Assembly: GCF_000379845.1 (NCBI RefSeq)
Contig: NZ_KB903804.1
Location: 81,983 to 145,982, forward strand
Reading direction: 5' to 3'
From: Moraxella boevrei DSM 14165
Lineage (GTDB): Bacteria > Pseudomonadota > Gammaproteobacteria > Pseudomonadales > Moraxellaceae
DNA: 64,000 nucleotides
The translations under genes were made by a program, and so were the position numbers. How positions within the stretch are numbered: position 1 is the first letter of the stretch; every line of letters starts with the position of its first letter. Under the pieces are notes generated by a model. That model was not told the origin of the DNA and searched no databases. It worked only from the letters and a program-made list of their open reading frames with translations. This document shows, piece by piece, positions 27,087 through 35,760 of this stretch.

Positions 27087-27410
27087 ATGTCAAACGTTAT
27101 CCATGCCGATGAAGGCACTTTTGAACAAGCCGTGTTACAATCTGACGTGCCTGTATTGGTAGATTTTTGGGCGAGCTGGTGCGGGCCTTGCCGTTCTATT
27201 GCACCTATACTAGATGAATTATCAACCGAATATGCCGACAAAGTGCGTATCGTAAAAATTGATGTGGACAGCAACCCAAATCTTGCTTCTCAATACGGTA
27301 TCCGCAGTATCCCTGCTCTATTTATGTTTAATAATGGCGAAAAAGTAGATGCGGTTGCAGGAGCATTACCAAAGCCACATTTAGAAGCTTTTATCAATAA
27401 ACAATTATAA
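27087..27410 (+). CDS. trxA: Thioredoxin 1
   Basis: A cytoplasmic protein disulfide reductase of 107 residues. The active site FWASWCGPC has cysteines 32 and 35, and the cis-proline is in [10 protein letters not shown]. The length and the absence of a signal peptide mark it as the cytoplasmic thioredoxin. The neighbour on the 3' side is rho, a pairing also seen in enterobacteria. The ribosome binding site AGGATTAATT precedes the ATG. Confidence 0.96.
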   Translation: MSNVIHADEGTFEQAVLQSDVPVLVDFWASWCGPCRSIAPILDELSTEYADKVRIVKIDVDSNPNLASQYGIRSIPALFMFNNGEKVDAVAGALPKPHLEAFINKQL

Positions 27411-27860
27411 TTTTAAGTTTATTCTTAACATATAATTAAAAACTTGTATCTATAACGTTTGTCAAAATTATCTACAATTGGCAAACGTTTTTATTTTATG
27501 GGTAAAAACGATACAATATTGACAAAAATGAGCAAAAATATTTAGTAAAGATATTGACAAGCATAGCATTTAACGCTTATTATACTACCGCTAAAATAAT
27601 TATAGCTCTATAATTATCTATCTTTTTGAATGTCCATCATTCATTTTCTATTTTCCCCCAATTTATCAAACATTGGTTATCAATGAATAAACGCAATCGT
27701 TAAATATTTTGCCACTTTAGGGTTACCATTTGTTTAAGTTTTAAATGAATGGGTGGTGATCTTTAAGTATTGTTTTACAATAGGTATCGTTAAATATTGT
27801 GGTTTTTCAATGGGTTAGCCTGTGTTACGATAGTAATTATTCTTATTTGATGAAGTTTTT
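27411..27860. other. 450-bp rho leader region
   Basis: No gene is seen. A promoter at 27554-27583 would give a leader of about 270 nt. The 12-mer TCGTTAAATATT is present twice, at 27697-27708 and 27787-27798, 90 bp apart. Rho is known to attenuate its own leader in Escherichia coli, so this long leader may play that role. Confidence 0.5.
27554..27583 (+). promoter_or_regulatory. Putative rho promoter
   Basis: A perfect TTGACA, an 18-bp spacer and TATTAT (one base from consensus). Confidence 0.55.
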
Positions 27861-29126
27861 ATGAATTTAACCGAATTAAAACGCAAATCCGTTGCTGAAC
27901 TTATCCACATCAGCGAGAGCATGGGGCTTGAGAACATGGCTCGCAACCGTAAACAAGATATTATTTTTGCCATTTTAAAAACCCACGCCAGAAATGGCGA
28001 AGCGATTTTTGGCGATGGCGTGCTTGAAATTTTGCCCGATGGTTTTGGTTTTTTACGGTCGGCAGAAGGTTCATATTTGGCAGGTCCTGATGATATTTAT
28101 GTTAGCCCAAGCCAAATCCGCCGTTTTAACCTAAAAACAGGCGACACGATTGCAGGGACTATCCGCCCACCAAAAGACTCAGAGCGTTATTTTGCGTTGT
28201 TAAAGGTAAATGAAATCAATTTTGACACGCCAGACCGTTCACGGCATAAGCTGATTTTTGAGAATTTAACACCACTTTTTCCAACTGAGCAATTAAAATT
28301 AGAACTCGGCAATGGCACCACCGAAGATTTGACAGGGCGAATTATTGACTTAATCGCACCGATTGGTAAAGGACAACGCTCCATTATCGTTGCACCACCA
28401 AAGGCAGGTAAAACTGTGCTATTACAGTCCATCGCCCAATCTATCACCCGCAATAATCCTGAATGTCATCTGATTGTGTTGCTGATTGACGAACGTCCTG
28501 AAGAAGTTACCGAGATGCAACGCACCGTGCGTGGCGAGGTGGTGGCATCGACCTTTGACGAACCCCCTGCTCGCCATGTTCAAGTCGCTGAAATGGTGAT
28601 TGAAAAAGCCAAACGTTTGGTAGAACATAAGCAAGATGTGGTAATTTTGTTAGACAGTATTACACGTTTGGCTCGTGCGTATAACACCGTCATTCCATCA
28701 TCAGGCAAGGTATTGACAGGGGGCGTGGATGCCAATGCGTTGGAGCGTCCAAAACGCTTTTTTGGAGCAGCGAGAAATGTGGAAGAAGGCGGTAGCTTAA
28801 CCATTATTTCTACCGCATTGATTGACACGGGTAGTAAAATGGATAGCGTGATTTTTGAAGAGTTTAAGGGTACGGGCAACCAAGAAATCACCCTTGAACG
28901 TGAAATTGCCGAAAAACGGGTATTCCCTGCGATTAACATCAAAAAATCGGGTACTCGTCGTGAAGAACGTTTAATTGACGAAGCTTTACTGCGTAAAGTA
29001 TGGATTTTACGCAAATTATTGCACCCAATGGACGAAATTCAAGCCACTGAATTTTTGTTGGATAAGTTAAAAGATTCTAAAACCAATGATGAATTTTTTG
29101 AACAAATGACCAAAAAAGACAAATAG
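27861..29126 (+). CDS. rho: Transcription termination factor Rho
   Basis: The hexameric RNA-dependent ATPase and translocase that ends transcription. It has an N-terminal helical domain ([19 protein letters not shown]), a cold-shock-type RNA-binding domain ([19 protein letters not shown] block near residues 53-70), Walker A PPKAGKT near 180, Walker [17 protein letters not shown], and the secondary RNA-binding loop near GGVDANAL. The 421-residue length is standard. A terminator follows. Confidence 0.97.
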   Translation: MNLTELKRKSVAELIHISESMGLENMARNRKQDIIFAILKTHARNGEAIFGDGVLEILPDGFGFLRSAEGSYLAGPDDIYVSPSQIRRFNLKTGDTIAGTIRPPKDSERYFALLKVNEINFDTPDRSRHKLIFENLTPLFPTEQLKLELGNGTTEDLTGRIIDLIAPIGKGQRSIIVAPPKAGKTVLLQSIAQSITRNNPECHLIVLLIDERPEEVTEMQRTVRGEVVASTFDEPPARHVQVAEMVIEKAKRLVEHKQDVVILLDSITRLARAYNTVIPSSGKVLTGGVDANALERPKRFFGAARNVEEGGSLTIISTALIDTGSKMDSVIFEEFKGTGNQEITLEREIAEKRVFPAINIKKSGTRREERLIDEALLRKVWILRKLLHPMDEIQATEFLLDKLKDSKTNDEFFEQMTKKDK

Positions 29127-29152
29127 TTAAAGCAATTTATCTCGGTTAATTT

Positions 29153-29187
29153 TAAAGCTAAGTTGAAAAACTTGGCTTTAATTTTTA
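29153..29187 (+). terminator. Terminator after rho
   Basis: TTAAAGCTAAGTT and AACTTGGCTTTAA pair with one mismatch around GAAA, followed by five T residues. Confidence 0.72.
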
Positions 29188-29280
29188 AAAAAATTAATAA
29201 AAAACAATAAAGCTCTACGATAATTTCGTTATAATAGGTGTTTTAACCGTTTTTAAAATAACCAAAAATAAGTATTTATT

Positions 29281-30525
29281 ATGTCAAATTCTACTTTACA
29301 CCTGTCAAATCCCGATACGCCACCCAATGATTATCCTGTGTTTTGGATTATGTTATTGGGTTTAATCGTGGCGGTCGGCCCGTTAACCATTGATACTTAT
29401 TTGCCTGCATTACCAAGTATGGCACATGATTTTGAGGTTTCTACGGCGTTTATTGCCAATTCTGTGCCTGCGTATTTTGTTGGTTTGGTGGTCGGTCAGT
29501 TATTTTATGGTCCGTTATCTGACCGTATTGGACGCATTACGCCGTTGTACATTGGCATGACGGTATATGTGCTAGCATCGGTACTGTGTGCCACAACCGA
29601 CAACGAATATGTGCTGTTCGTGGCTCGTACGGTACAGGCATTGGGGGCGTGCGTGGGGGCGGTGGTAACACGTGCAATGATACGAGACAGGTTACACCCA
29701 AAAGAAATGGCAAAGGCATTCTCGCTAATGACGCTCGTTATGGGGCTTGCACCGATTTTAGCACCATCGCTTGGGGCATTGTTGTTAAAAATCGCTGATT
29801 GGCGAGTGATTTTTTTGTTTTTGGCAGGATTTGGCGTATTAAACATCGTATTAACCAAGTTATTTTTGCACGAAACGTTGAGCGAAGACAGACGCAATCA
29901 TTTTTCCGTGTCGCAATTATTTGCCCAATATGCTGAGCTGTTAAAAGACCCAAAATTTAACTATCCTGCGATTGGGGCAGGGCTACTCATGGGCTCAATG
30001 TTCGTGTATATCAGTGCGTCGCCTGAGCTGATTATGGAAGGTTATGGGGTGAGTGAAACCCATTTTGGTTGGATTTTTGGCATGAATGCAGGCGGATTTA
30101 TTGCCTTAACGCAAGTCAATCAGTTTTTGGTTAATCGGTTTAAATTGGTAAATTTATTACGCTTTGGGGCGTTAATTCAGGTGATTTCATCGGCCTGTTT
30201 GTTAACACTTGGGCTAATGTTTGGCACGAATGCGTGGCTGCCATTGGTGCTTGCCAGTATCTTTTTTTGTATTGCAGGGCTTGGGTTAACCCAACCGAAT
30301 GCAGGGGCGATTGCGTTAACCTTCCAAAAACATCGGGCAGGTATGGCGAGTGCCTTGCAAGGTTCGTTAAATTTTATCGTGGGGATTTTTGGTGGCTTGA
30401 TGTTAAACTTTTTTCCTGTCAATGCAGTGGCAAAATTGGGTTTAACCATGTTTATTTTAATGGGCTTGGGTTGTTGGTTGGTTTGGCAAATTGATAAAAA
30501 TCTTGATTTGGCAAATGTGGATTGA
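29281..30525 (+). CDS. Bcr/CflA family multidrug efflux transporter (MFS)
   Basis: A 414-residue, 12-segment inner-membrane transporter. TIDTYLPALPSMAHDF in segment 1 and LVVGQLFYGPLSDRIGR after segment 2 are the Bcr/CflA signatures, and AVVTRAMIRDR in segment 4-5 is motif B. Family members export drugs such as bicyclomycin, chloramphenicol or sulfonamides by proton antiport; the substrate here is unknown. Convergent with the DASS transporter, with a hairpin between. Bicyclomycin targets Rho, encoded next door, but this is only an observation on family and position. Confidence 0.88.
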   Translation: MSNSTLHLSNPDTPPNDYPVFWIMLLGLIVAVGPLTIDTYLPALPSMAHDFEVSTAFIANSVPAYFVGLVVGQLFYGPLSDRIGRITPLYIGMTVYVLASVLCATTDNEYVLFVARTVQALGACVGAVVTRAMIRDRLHPKEMAKAFSLMTLVMGLAPILAPSLGALLLKIADWRVIFLFLAGFGVLNIVLTKLFLHETLSEDRRNHFSVSQLFAQYAELLKDPKFNYPAIGAGLLMGSMFVYISASPELIMEGYGVSETHFGWIFGMNAGGFIALTQVNQFLVNRFKLVNLLRFGALIQVISSACLLTLGLMFGTNAWLPLVLASIFFCIAGLGLTQPNAGAIALTFQKHRAGMASALQGSLNFIVGIFGGLMLNFFPVNAVAKLGLTMFILMGLGCWLVWQIDKNLDLANVD

Positions 30526-30532
30526 TGATGAA

Positions 30533-30562
30533 AAAATACCGCCAAATTTTTGACGGTATTTT
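30533..30562. terminator. Terminator between convergent transporter genes
   Basis: AAAATACCGCCA and TGACGGTATTTT pair with one mismatch, with A and T runs on both sides. Confidence 0.72.
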
Positions 30563-30594
30563 GTAATTTTTTTAAGATGATTTTAACAAACTAA

Positions 30595-32124
30595 TTAGTA
30601 ATAACCCAACACCTTCCACCATACCAAACCAACAGCAAGCCAAACAATACAGTTAATTACGCTGATAATAAAACCTGTCTTCCACCATTCGCCAAGGGTC
30701 ACAAAACCCGAACCAAAAATCACAGGGGCAGTTCCTGTGCCGTAGTGAGTGATACCCATCATAATGTTACCTGCTGCCGCCAAAATCAAAGCATATAGCA
30801 TCGGCGGTGCTCCCAACGCAAGACCGACTCCGTAAAAGGCAGCAAACATGGCGGTAATATGAGCAGTGGCACTGGCAAAGAAATAGTGTGTGTAAAGATA
30901 AATCAAGGTCAAAATCGCACACGCACCGACCCAACCCACGTCAAGATGTCCGATGCCTGCTTGGATATTTTCAGCGAACCATTTGATTAAGCCCAATTTG
31001 TCCAAGAAAGTCGCCATCATAATCAACGCTGAGAACCAAATAATCGTATCCCATGCTGATTTTTGTTTTAACGCATCATCCCACGTCAAAACACCTGTCA
31101 ACAATAACGCTGATAAACCGATAAAGGCGGTGGTGGTTGCATCTACTTTAAACGTATCCCCAAAAATCATCGCAGGAATATTCGCCCATAAGATTAATAA
31201 TAAGGCAAACACGCCAAGCATGATTTTTTCACCTTTTTTCATCGAACCAAGTTGGGCTAAGTGTTGTTTGGCGTATTCGGTGGCGTTTGGCGTTTCTTTT
31301 AGCTCTGGCGGATAAATTTTGTAAATCACCAACGGCATGATGAACAAGCACGCCAAGCCGGGTAAAAACATCGCCAATGCCCACGTTGTCCAACTAAGCT
31401 CAATTTCTTTGCCAGTCGCTTCAGCAACGAATTTCACGACAAGCGGGTTGGGTGCGGTGGCGGTGATAAACATCCCTGACGTAATTGGATTAGTGTTATA
31501 GTTTACCAATGCCAAATAACGCCCAACTTTTGTACGGCTTTCATCATTCGCCCCGTTTGAGCCTAGCGACTCCGAAATCGCTTTCATAATCGGGTGAATA
31601 ATCCCACCACCACGAGCAGTATTTGATGGGGTAATCGGTGCTAACACTGCTTCGGCAATCGCCAACGCATAGCCGATCCCGAGTGTTTTTTTACCAAAAA
31701 TAGAAATAAAGTAATACCCAATGCGACTGCCCAAGCCTGTTTTGCTCAAGCCATACGAAATAATAACCGCAATACCGATAAGCCAAATCAATGAATTAGA
31801 AAAACTGGATAAAGCGTGTTTTAACGCTTCACCTGACGGATTGGCAATCGCTTTACCATTTTCACCAAGCTCAGGGACGGTCACGCCTGTCAAAGCAACC
31901 AACGCAATCGCAATGATAGAAATCGCCCCAATCGGCATCGCCTTACCAATAATCGCCACAATCGTACCGACAAACAACGCCAATAAATGCCATGCCTGTG
32001 GTTTTACGCCGTCAGGCACAGGAATGACAAACCAAATTAATAAGGTAATCACAATCGCAATCACAGTCGGAATGGGCTTAAAACCCAAACTTATTTTGTC
32101 TTCTGTTAGATTATTCAGACTCAT
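30595..32124 (-). CDS. DASS family anion/dicarboxylate transporter (CitT/YflS-like)
   Basis: A 509-residue inner-membrane transporter with about 12 segments. The SNSLIWLIGIAVIISYGLSKTG and TPSNTARGGGIIHPIM blocks, the latter a helix-hairpin substrate/cation site, match the plant-type 2-oxoglutarate/malate and CitT branch of the divalent anion:Na+ symporters. A second such motif is NPLVVKFVAEATG. Likely substrates are C4/C5 dicarboxylates or citrate, as an inference from family only. The start is preceded by CTGGGGCATTTT. Confidence 0.86.
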   Translation of the reverse strand: MSLNNLTEDKISLGFKPIPTVIAIVITLLIWFVIPVPDGVKPQAWHLLALFVGTIVAIIGKAMPIGAISIIAIALVALTGVTVPELGENGKAIANPSGEALKHALSSFSNSLIWLIGIAVIISYGLSKTGLGSRIGYYFISIFGKKTLGIGYALAIAEAVLAPITPSNTARGGGIIHPIMKAISESLGSNGANDESRTKVGRYLALVNYNTNPITSGMFITATAPNPLVVKFVAEATGKEIELSWTTWALAMFLPGLACLFIMPLVIYKIYPPELKETPNATEYAKQHLAQLGSMKKGEKIMLGVFALLLILWANIPAMIFGDTFKVDATTTAFIGLSALLLTGVLTWDDALKQKSAWDTIIWFSALIMMATFLDKLGLIKWFAENIQAGIGHLDVGWVGACAILTLIYLYTHYFFASATAHITAMFAAFYGVGLALGAPPMLYALILAAAGNIMMGITHYGTGTAPVIFGSGFVTLGEWWKTGFIISVINCIVWLAVGLVWWKVLGYY

Positions 32125-32272
32125 AAAATGCCCCAGTTCTTTTAAAAACGAATTTTATTGTTTAGTTAATCTAAAACAATGCTCAATTTTATTGTAATTT
32201 GTAACAAATTTTATCTTATCTTACCACTTTTTTATCATTGTACTAAGGGGGTAAAACAAAGTTTTTGCTAAA

Positions 32273-32306
32273 AAAAAATCCCATAACTTTTTTGTATGGG
32301 ATTTTC
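32273..32306. terminator. Terminator-like hairpin downstream of the YidB-like gene
   Basis: AAAATCCCATA and TATGGGATTTT form an 11-bp stem around a T-rich loop, with flanking A run on the left that becomes a U run in the minus-strand transcript. Confidence 0.8.
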
Positions 32307-32331
32307 TAAATCGATAAAAATGTGCAATATT

Positions 32332-32991
32332 TTAACGGATAAACTGTGAAAGTTGCGATAAAATCTCATTAATTTCGTGATTCGCTTGGGTTTCGGTATG
32401 GGTGTTGCCATTTGGGGTTAATTGGTCAAACACTTGTGGCAAGAGATCTGCCATACCTTGACACACTTCGCCTTGGTCACAGCCTGTTTGGCTAGCGACT
32501 TGGGCGATTTGTTGTGGGTCAAATAGCTGATTGATGTCGTTTGGATTTAACGTTTGGTTCGGTTGGTTAGCACTCATCCACGATTGAGCTTGATTACCAA
32601 AACCCATATTTTGGATTTTTGACAACGCACCGCTTAGACCACCATTTTGTTGGATAAAACTCAACGCCAATGGTAACAACGCCACCATCATTGCATTTTT
32701 TCCGCCACCTTGACCGCCAAGCACACTACCCAAAATTTGCCCCAATGCACCGCCTTGTGACTGCCTTGGCGATTGTTGTTGGTTGCCGTTCATCACCATG
32801 CCTGCCATGCCAATCACGTCATCCAAGCCAAAACCGTTACTCAAATCCACGCCAGAACGTGGTTGGGCTTGGGTTTGACCGCCAAGCATGCCACCTAAAC
32901 CGCCCATGCCACTGTTTCGCGGTTGTTGTTGGCTTTGACCTTGTAAGGCACTTTGTGCGACCTGAGTGATTAAACTGCCTAATAAACTCAT
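32332..32991 (-). CDS. YidB-like (DUF937) protein
   Basis: A 219-residue protein with a low-complexity Gly/Gln-rich N-terminal half (GMGGLGGMLGG, GGALGQILGSVLGG) and a folded C-terminal half with ALSKIQNMGFGNQAQSWM, PNDINQLFDPQQIAQVA and LPQVFDQLTPNG. These blocks match the YidB/DUF937 family, whose role is unknown. The transcript ends at the hairpin about 26 bp beyond the stop. The ribosome binding site AAGGACATCAAC is clear. Confidence 0.83.
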   Translation of the reverse strand: MSLLGSLITQVAQSALQGQSQQQPRNSGMGGLGGMLGGQTQAQPRSGVDLSNGFGLDDVIGMAGMVMNGNQQQSPRQSQGGALGQILGSVLGGQGGGKNAMMVALLPLALSFIQQNGGLSGALSKIQNMGFGNQAQSWMSANQPNQTLNPNDINQLFDPQQIAQVASQTGCDQGEVCQGMADLLPQVFDQLTPNGNTHTETQANHEINEILSQLSQFIR

Positions 32992-33147
32992 GTTGATGTC
33001 CTTAATAATATTAACCGTAAAAATGAATAAAACGCCCTTATTTTACAATTTTTTTCACAAAAAAATAGGATAAATTTGTTAAAAAATGCTATCTTGGTAA
33101 ATTTAATTTTAAAATAAATTATTTCATATTTAACTATTTTTTAATAA

Positions 33148-33981
33148 TTATTGATAACAGATACCGAGCAACTGCCCCATTTTTACCACCGTACCATTTT
33201 GTAAGCCACCTTGCCAAGCCGTGCCTGCCGATTTTGGCAATACCACAATCGCCGTTGAGCCTAGATAAAACCGCCCTAATTCATCGCCTTTTTTCAAGGT
33301 TAGATTATGAGTGTGGCGTTGGATTTGCTCGGAGCGTTTGAGTTTACCTGTTGCCACGGTTTCAATCCCCGCCACAATCATCGCACCGACGAGTACCACG
33401 CAGGCTTTGCCAAATTCGGTGTCAAACACACAAACACAGCGTTCGTTGCGAGCGAACAAGTCAGGAACATTTTGCGCCGTTTCGTTATTTACCGAAAACA
33501 GTTGCCCTGGCACATAAATGGTCTCAACCAGCGTACCACTAAACGGCATATGCACACGGTGATAATTGGTCGGAGCCAGATAAATCGTGGCAAAACTGCC
33601 ATCTAACATCGCTTTACCTAGCTCATGGTCGGCAAGTAGTTGGGCGATATCGTAATTTTTGCCTTTGGCTTGTAAAATTTGGTGTTGTCTAATTTGTCCA
33701 ATTTGCGAAATTTTACCGTCCGCAGGGCAGATGATACCGCCGTCTTTTGCGTTAATCGGACGCATGCCTGCTTTTAGTTCACGAGTAAAAAAATCGTTAA
33801 AATTCTGGTAATCGTCCCACTGTTCTCGTTCATATTCATCTAGCTTGATACCGTAAGCGGTGGCAAAACCGTGAATAAAAAAGCGTTTCACAATCGGATG
33901 TTTACTACTGGCAAGTTTGCCTGCAAACTCGCTTAACGCTTGCTGTGGCACGATATTTTGTAAAGTGGTAAATAAACTCAT
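33148..33981 (-). CDS. psd: Phosphatidylserine decarboxylase proenzyme
   Basis: Makes phosphatidylethanolamine from phosphatidylserine at the inner membrane. The self-cleavage site LGST is present, with the serine at about residue 242 that becomes the pyruvoyl group, leaving an alpha chain of 36 residues. Other family blocks are FNDFFTRELKAGMRP, ICPADGKISQIG and NYHRVHMPFSGTLV. The 277-residue length is typical. It is on the same strand as dusC, 53 bp downstream. Confidence 0.96.
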   Translation of the reverse strand: MSLFTTLQNIVPQQALSEFAGKLASSKHPIVKRFFIHGFATAYGIKLDEYEREQWDDYQNFNDFFTRELKAGMRPINAKDGGIICPADGKISQIGQIRQHQILQAKGKNYDIAQLLADHELGKAMLDGSFATIYLAPTNYHRVHMPFSGTLVETIYVPGQLFSVNNETAQNVPDLFARNERCVCVFDTEFGKACVVLVGAMIVAGIETVATGKLKRSEQIQRHTHNLTLKKGDELGRFYLGSTAIVVLPKSAGTAWQGGLQNGTVVKMGQLLGICYQ

Positions 33982-34034
33982 GGCATTCTCTTTGTAAAAA
34001 AATGGTAAAAAACTATAAAAAAACTTGGGCTATT

Positions 34035-35066
34035 TTAACACACATTTGGTGGATGCAACTGTGCATTTAACAAATGTAACATTTCATCTAAACTTTTGAC
34101 ACGTTTGGCGGTTTGCCACAAGATTTCAGCTTGCCGATAGCCTTGCGTCAGCATCCCTAACCATTGTTTATAGCGAGCGACTATCATGCTATCGCTTTTG
34201 GCATTGCCGTGTAAGAAGTCAATTTGTAGCCGTAACAAGTCTTGCCAAGTTAAATTTTGATAATTATTATTTTTAATTTTATTCACCAAATCTGGACGAG
34301 TAACTGCCCCACGCCCCAGCATTAAATGCGGTGTGTTGGCTTTTGCTTTGCAACGCTCGGCTTGTTCTAAGATCCAAATTTCGCCATTGGCAATTATCGG
34401 TAACGACAATTTTTGAGTTAATGGGGCGATGAGTTCCCAATAGGCAGGCGGTTTGTAGCCTTGCGTTTTGGTGCGAGCGTGGACGGTCAGCCAGCTAGCG
34501 TTGGCGGATTGCACCGCATCGCCGATTTCAGCAGTCAAAGACGTGTCTTCATAGCCCAAACGGATTTTGGCAGAAACAGGAATTTGGCTTGGCACGGCTT
34601 GACGCACGGCGTGTATGATTTGATAAACGGTTTCAGGCTCGGTCAAAAGTACCGAACCACCCCGATGATTATTTACCGTTTTGGCAGGGCAACCAAAATT
34701 CAAATCAATGGCAGGGGCGTTCAATTCACAGGCTTTCACCGCATTGTGTGCCATAAGTTCAGGGTTGCTTCCAAGCAGTTGAATATGCACAGGCGTGCCG
34801 TGTCGGGTTTTGCCTTGCAACTCGCCGTCATGCTTGAGTTCGGGAACGTATTTGTAAAAAACGTGGGCAGGTAAGACGGTTTGGGTAACTCGGATAAATT
34901 CGCTAACCGTCCAATCATAGTTGCCAATGGACGTTAAAACCGACCGCATCACAGGGTCGGTCAAGCCTTCCATTGGAGCTAGGACGGTTTGCGGTTGAGA
35001 AAAATTGGGAATGTGTGGCATAGTTTTTGGTAAATGTTTGGTAAAGTCGCTTTTGACAAATAACAA
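34035..35066 (-). CDS. dusC: tRNA-dihydrouridine(16) synthase DusC
   Basis: An FMN enzyme that reduces uridine 16 in tRNA D-loops. The barrel begins LAPMEGLTDPVMR, then IDLNFGCPAKTVNNHRGG (with the catalytic cysteine), VSAKIRLGYED, LTVHARTKTQGY, IIANGEI and LMLGRGAVTRPDL. The EGLTD entry and the RTKTQGYKPPAYW block fit DusC rather than DusA or DusB. An ATG at 35021 (MPHIPNF), 15 codons in, is an alternative and perhaps better start, since the extra residues are not conserved. Confidence 0.9.
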   Translation of the reverse strand: MLFVKSDFTKHLPKTMPHIPNFSQPQTVLAPMEGLTDPVMRSVLTSIGNYDWTVSEFIRVTQTVLPAHVFYKYVPELKHDGELQGKTRHGTPVHIQLLGSNPELMAHNAVKACELNAPAIDLNFGCPAKTVNNHRGGSVLLTEPETVYQIIHAVRQAVPSQIPVSAKIRLGYEDTSLTAEIGDAVQSANASWLTVHARTKTQGYKPPAYWELIAPLTQKLSLPIIANGEIWILEQAERCKAKANTPHLMLGRGAVTRPDLVNKIKNNNYQNLTWQDLLRLQIDFLHGNAKSDSMIVARYKQWLGMLTQGYRQAEILWQTAKRVKSLDEMLHLLNAQLHPPNVC

Positions 35067-35088
35067 AAAAGCGAATTATAGCATTTTT

Positions 35089-35115
35089 TTGAAATTGGTA
35101 TAACTGTGTTATAAT
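35089..35115 (+). promoter_or_regulatory. Putative promoter of the vapBC-helicase operon
   Basis: TTGAAA and a perfect TATAAT, separated by a short 15-bp spacer. The predicted transcription start at about 35122 would leave the ATG at 35125 without a leader, supporting 35143 as the real start. Confidence 0.4.
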
Positions 35116-35142
35116 AACTTATTTATGGCAAAGGAAAATCGT

Positions 35143-35361
35143 ATGCAAACCACGCTAAAATCAGCTTTTCATCACGAGCAAACCCAAGTTCCAAAAACCA
35201 TTATTGACACCTTACAACTCAAAGATGGCGAAGAAATCATTTGGCAAATCATGCCTGACGGTTTTATCACCGTTCGCACAAAAAATAGACAAATCAGCGA
35301 TATTAAAGGTATTTTGCCAAAACCGACTGAAGTCATTAGCCTTGATAACATGCGAGTGTAA
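35143..35361 (+). CDS. AbrB/MazE-type antitoxin (VapB-like)
   Basis: A 72-residue protein. TTLKSAFHHEQTQVPKTIID and LQLKDGEEIIWQIMPDGFIT form a swapped-hairpin AbrB-type DNA-binding domain, with a C-terminal tail (KGILPKPTEVISLDNMRV) of the kind that wraps the toxin. The ATG at 35143 has AAGGAAA 5 bp upstream; an in-frame ATG at 35125 is less likely. The toxin gene starts 3 bp after its stop. VapB proteins neutralise the partner and repress the operon. Confidence 0.82.
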   Translation: MQTTLKSAFHHEQTQVPKTIIDTLQLKDGEEIIWQIMPDGFITVRTKNRQISDIKGILPKPTEVISLDNMRV

Positions 35362-35364
35362 CGC

Positions 35365-35760
35365 ATGGCGGGTTTAGACACCAATAGTTTGGTGCGTTAT
35401 TTAACGCAAGACGATGTTTTACAATCTCAATTAGCCAGTGATTTAATTGATAATGCTCAAATATCTAGTTTATTTATCCCAATTACCGTGATTTTGAAAT
35501 TAGAATGGGTGTTACGCAGTCGTTATAAATTTGATAAATATCGGTTGATTGATGTTATTCAACGTTTAATTAGCATTCAATCTTTACAAATTTCCCATGA
35601 AAATGCCTTGTTAAATGCCGTTTGGCTGTATCGTAGCCATTCGGCTGATTTTGCTGATTGTTTACACACCGCACTTACCCAAGACGAAAATCAATCACCC
35701 AGGTACACTTTTGACCAAAATGCCAGTAAAATGGTGGACAATATCAATTATAATGACTAA
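35365..35760 (+). CDS. PIN-domain toxin (VapC-like ribonuclease)
   Basis: A 131-residue PIN domain. Acidic active-site residues are visible in AGLDTNSLVRYL (D5), LEWVLRS (E near 49), HSADFADCLHTA (D near 93-96) and TFDQNASK (D near 117). PIN toxins of this kind cut RNA, often tRNA or rRNA; the target is not known here. It follows the antitoxin by 3 bp and its end overlaps the helicase start by 8 bp, so all three may be translated from one message. Confidence 0.84.
   Translation: MAGLDTNSLVRYLTQDDVLQSQLASDLIDNAQISSLFIPITVILKLEWVLRSRYKFDKYRLIDVIQRLISIQSLQISHENALLNAVWLYRSHSADFADCLHTALTQDENQSPRYTFDQNASKMVDNINYND

Noticed and set aside
29281..30525. Bcr-like pump as dedicated bicyclomycin resistance linked to rho
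   Set aside because: The genes are separated by a terminator and the family has many substrates, so the proximity is not evidence.
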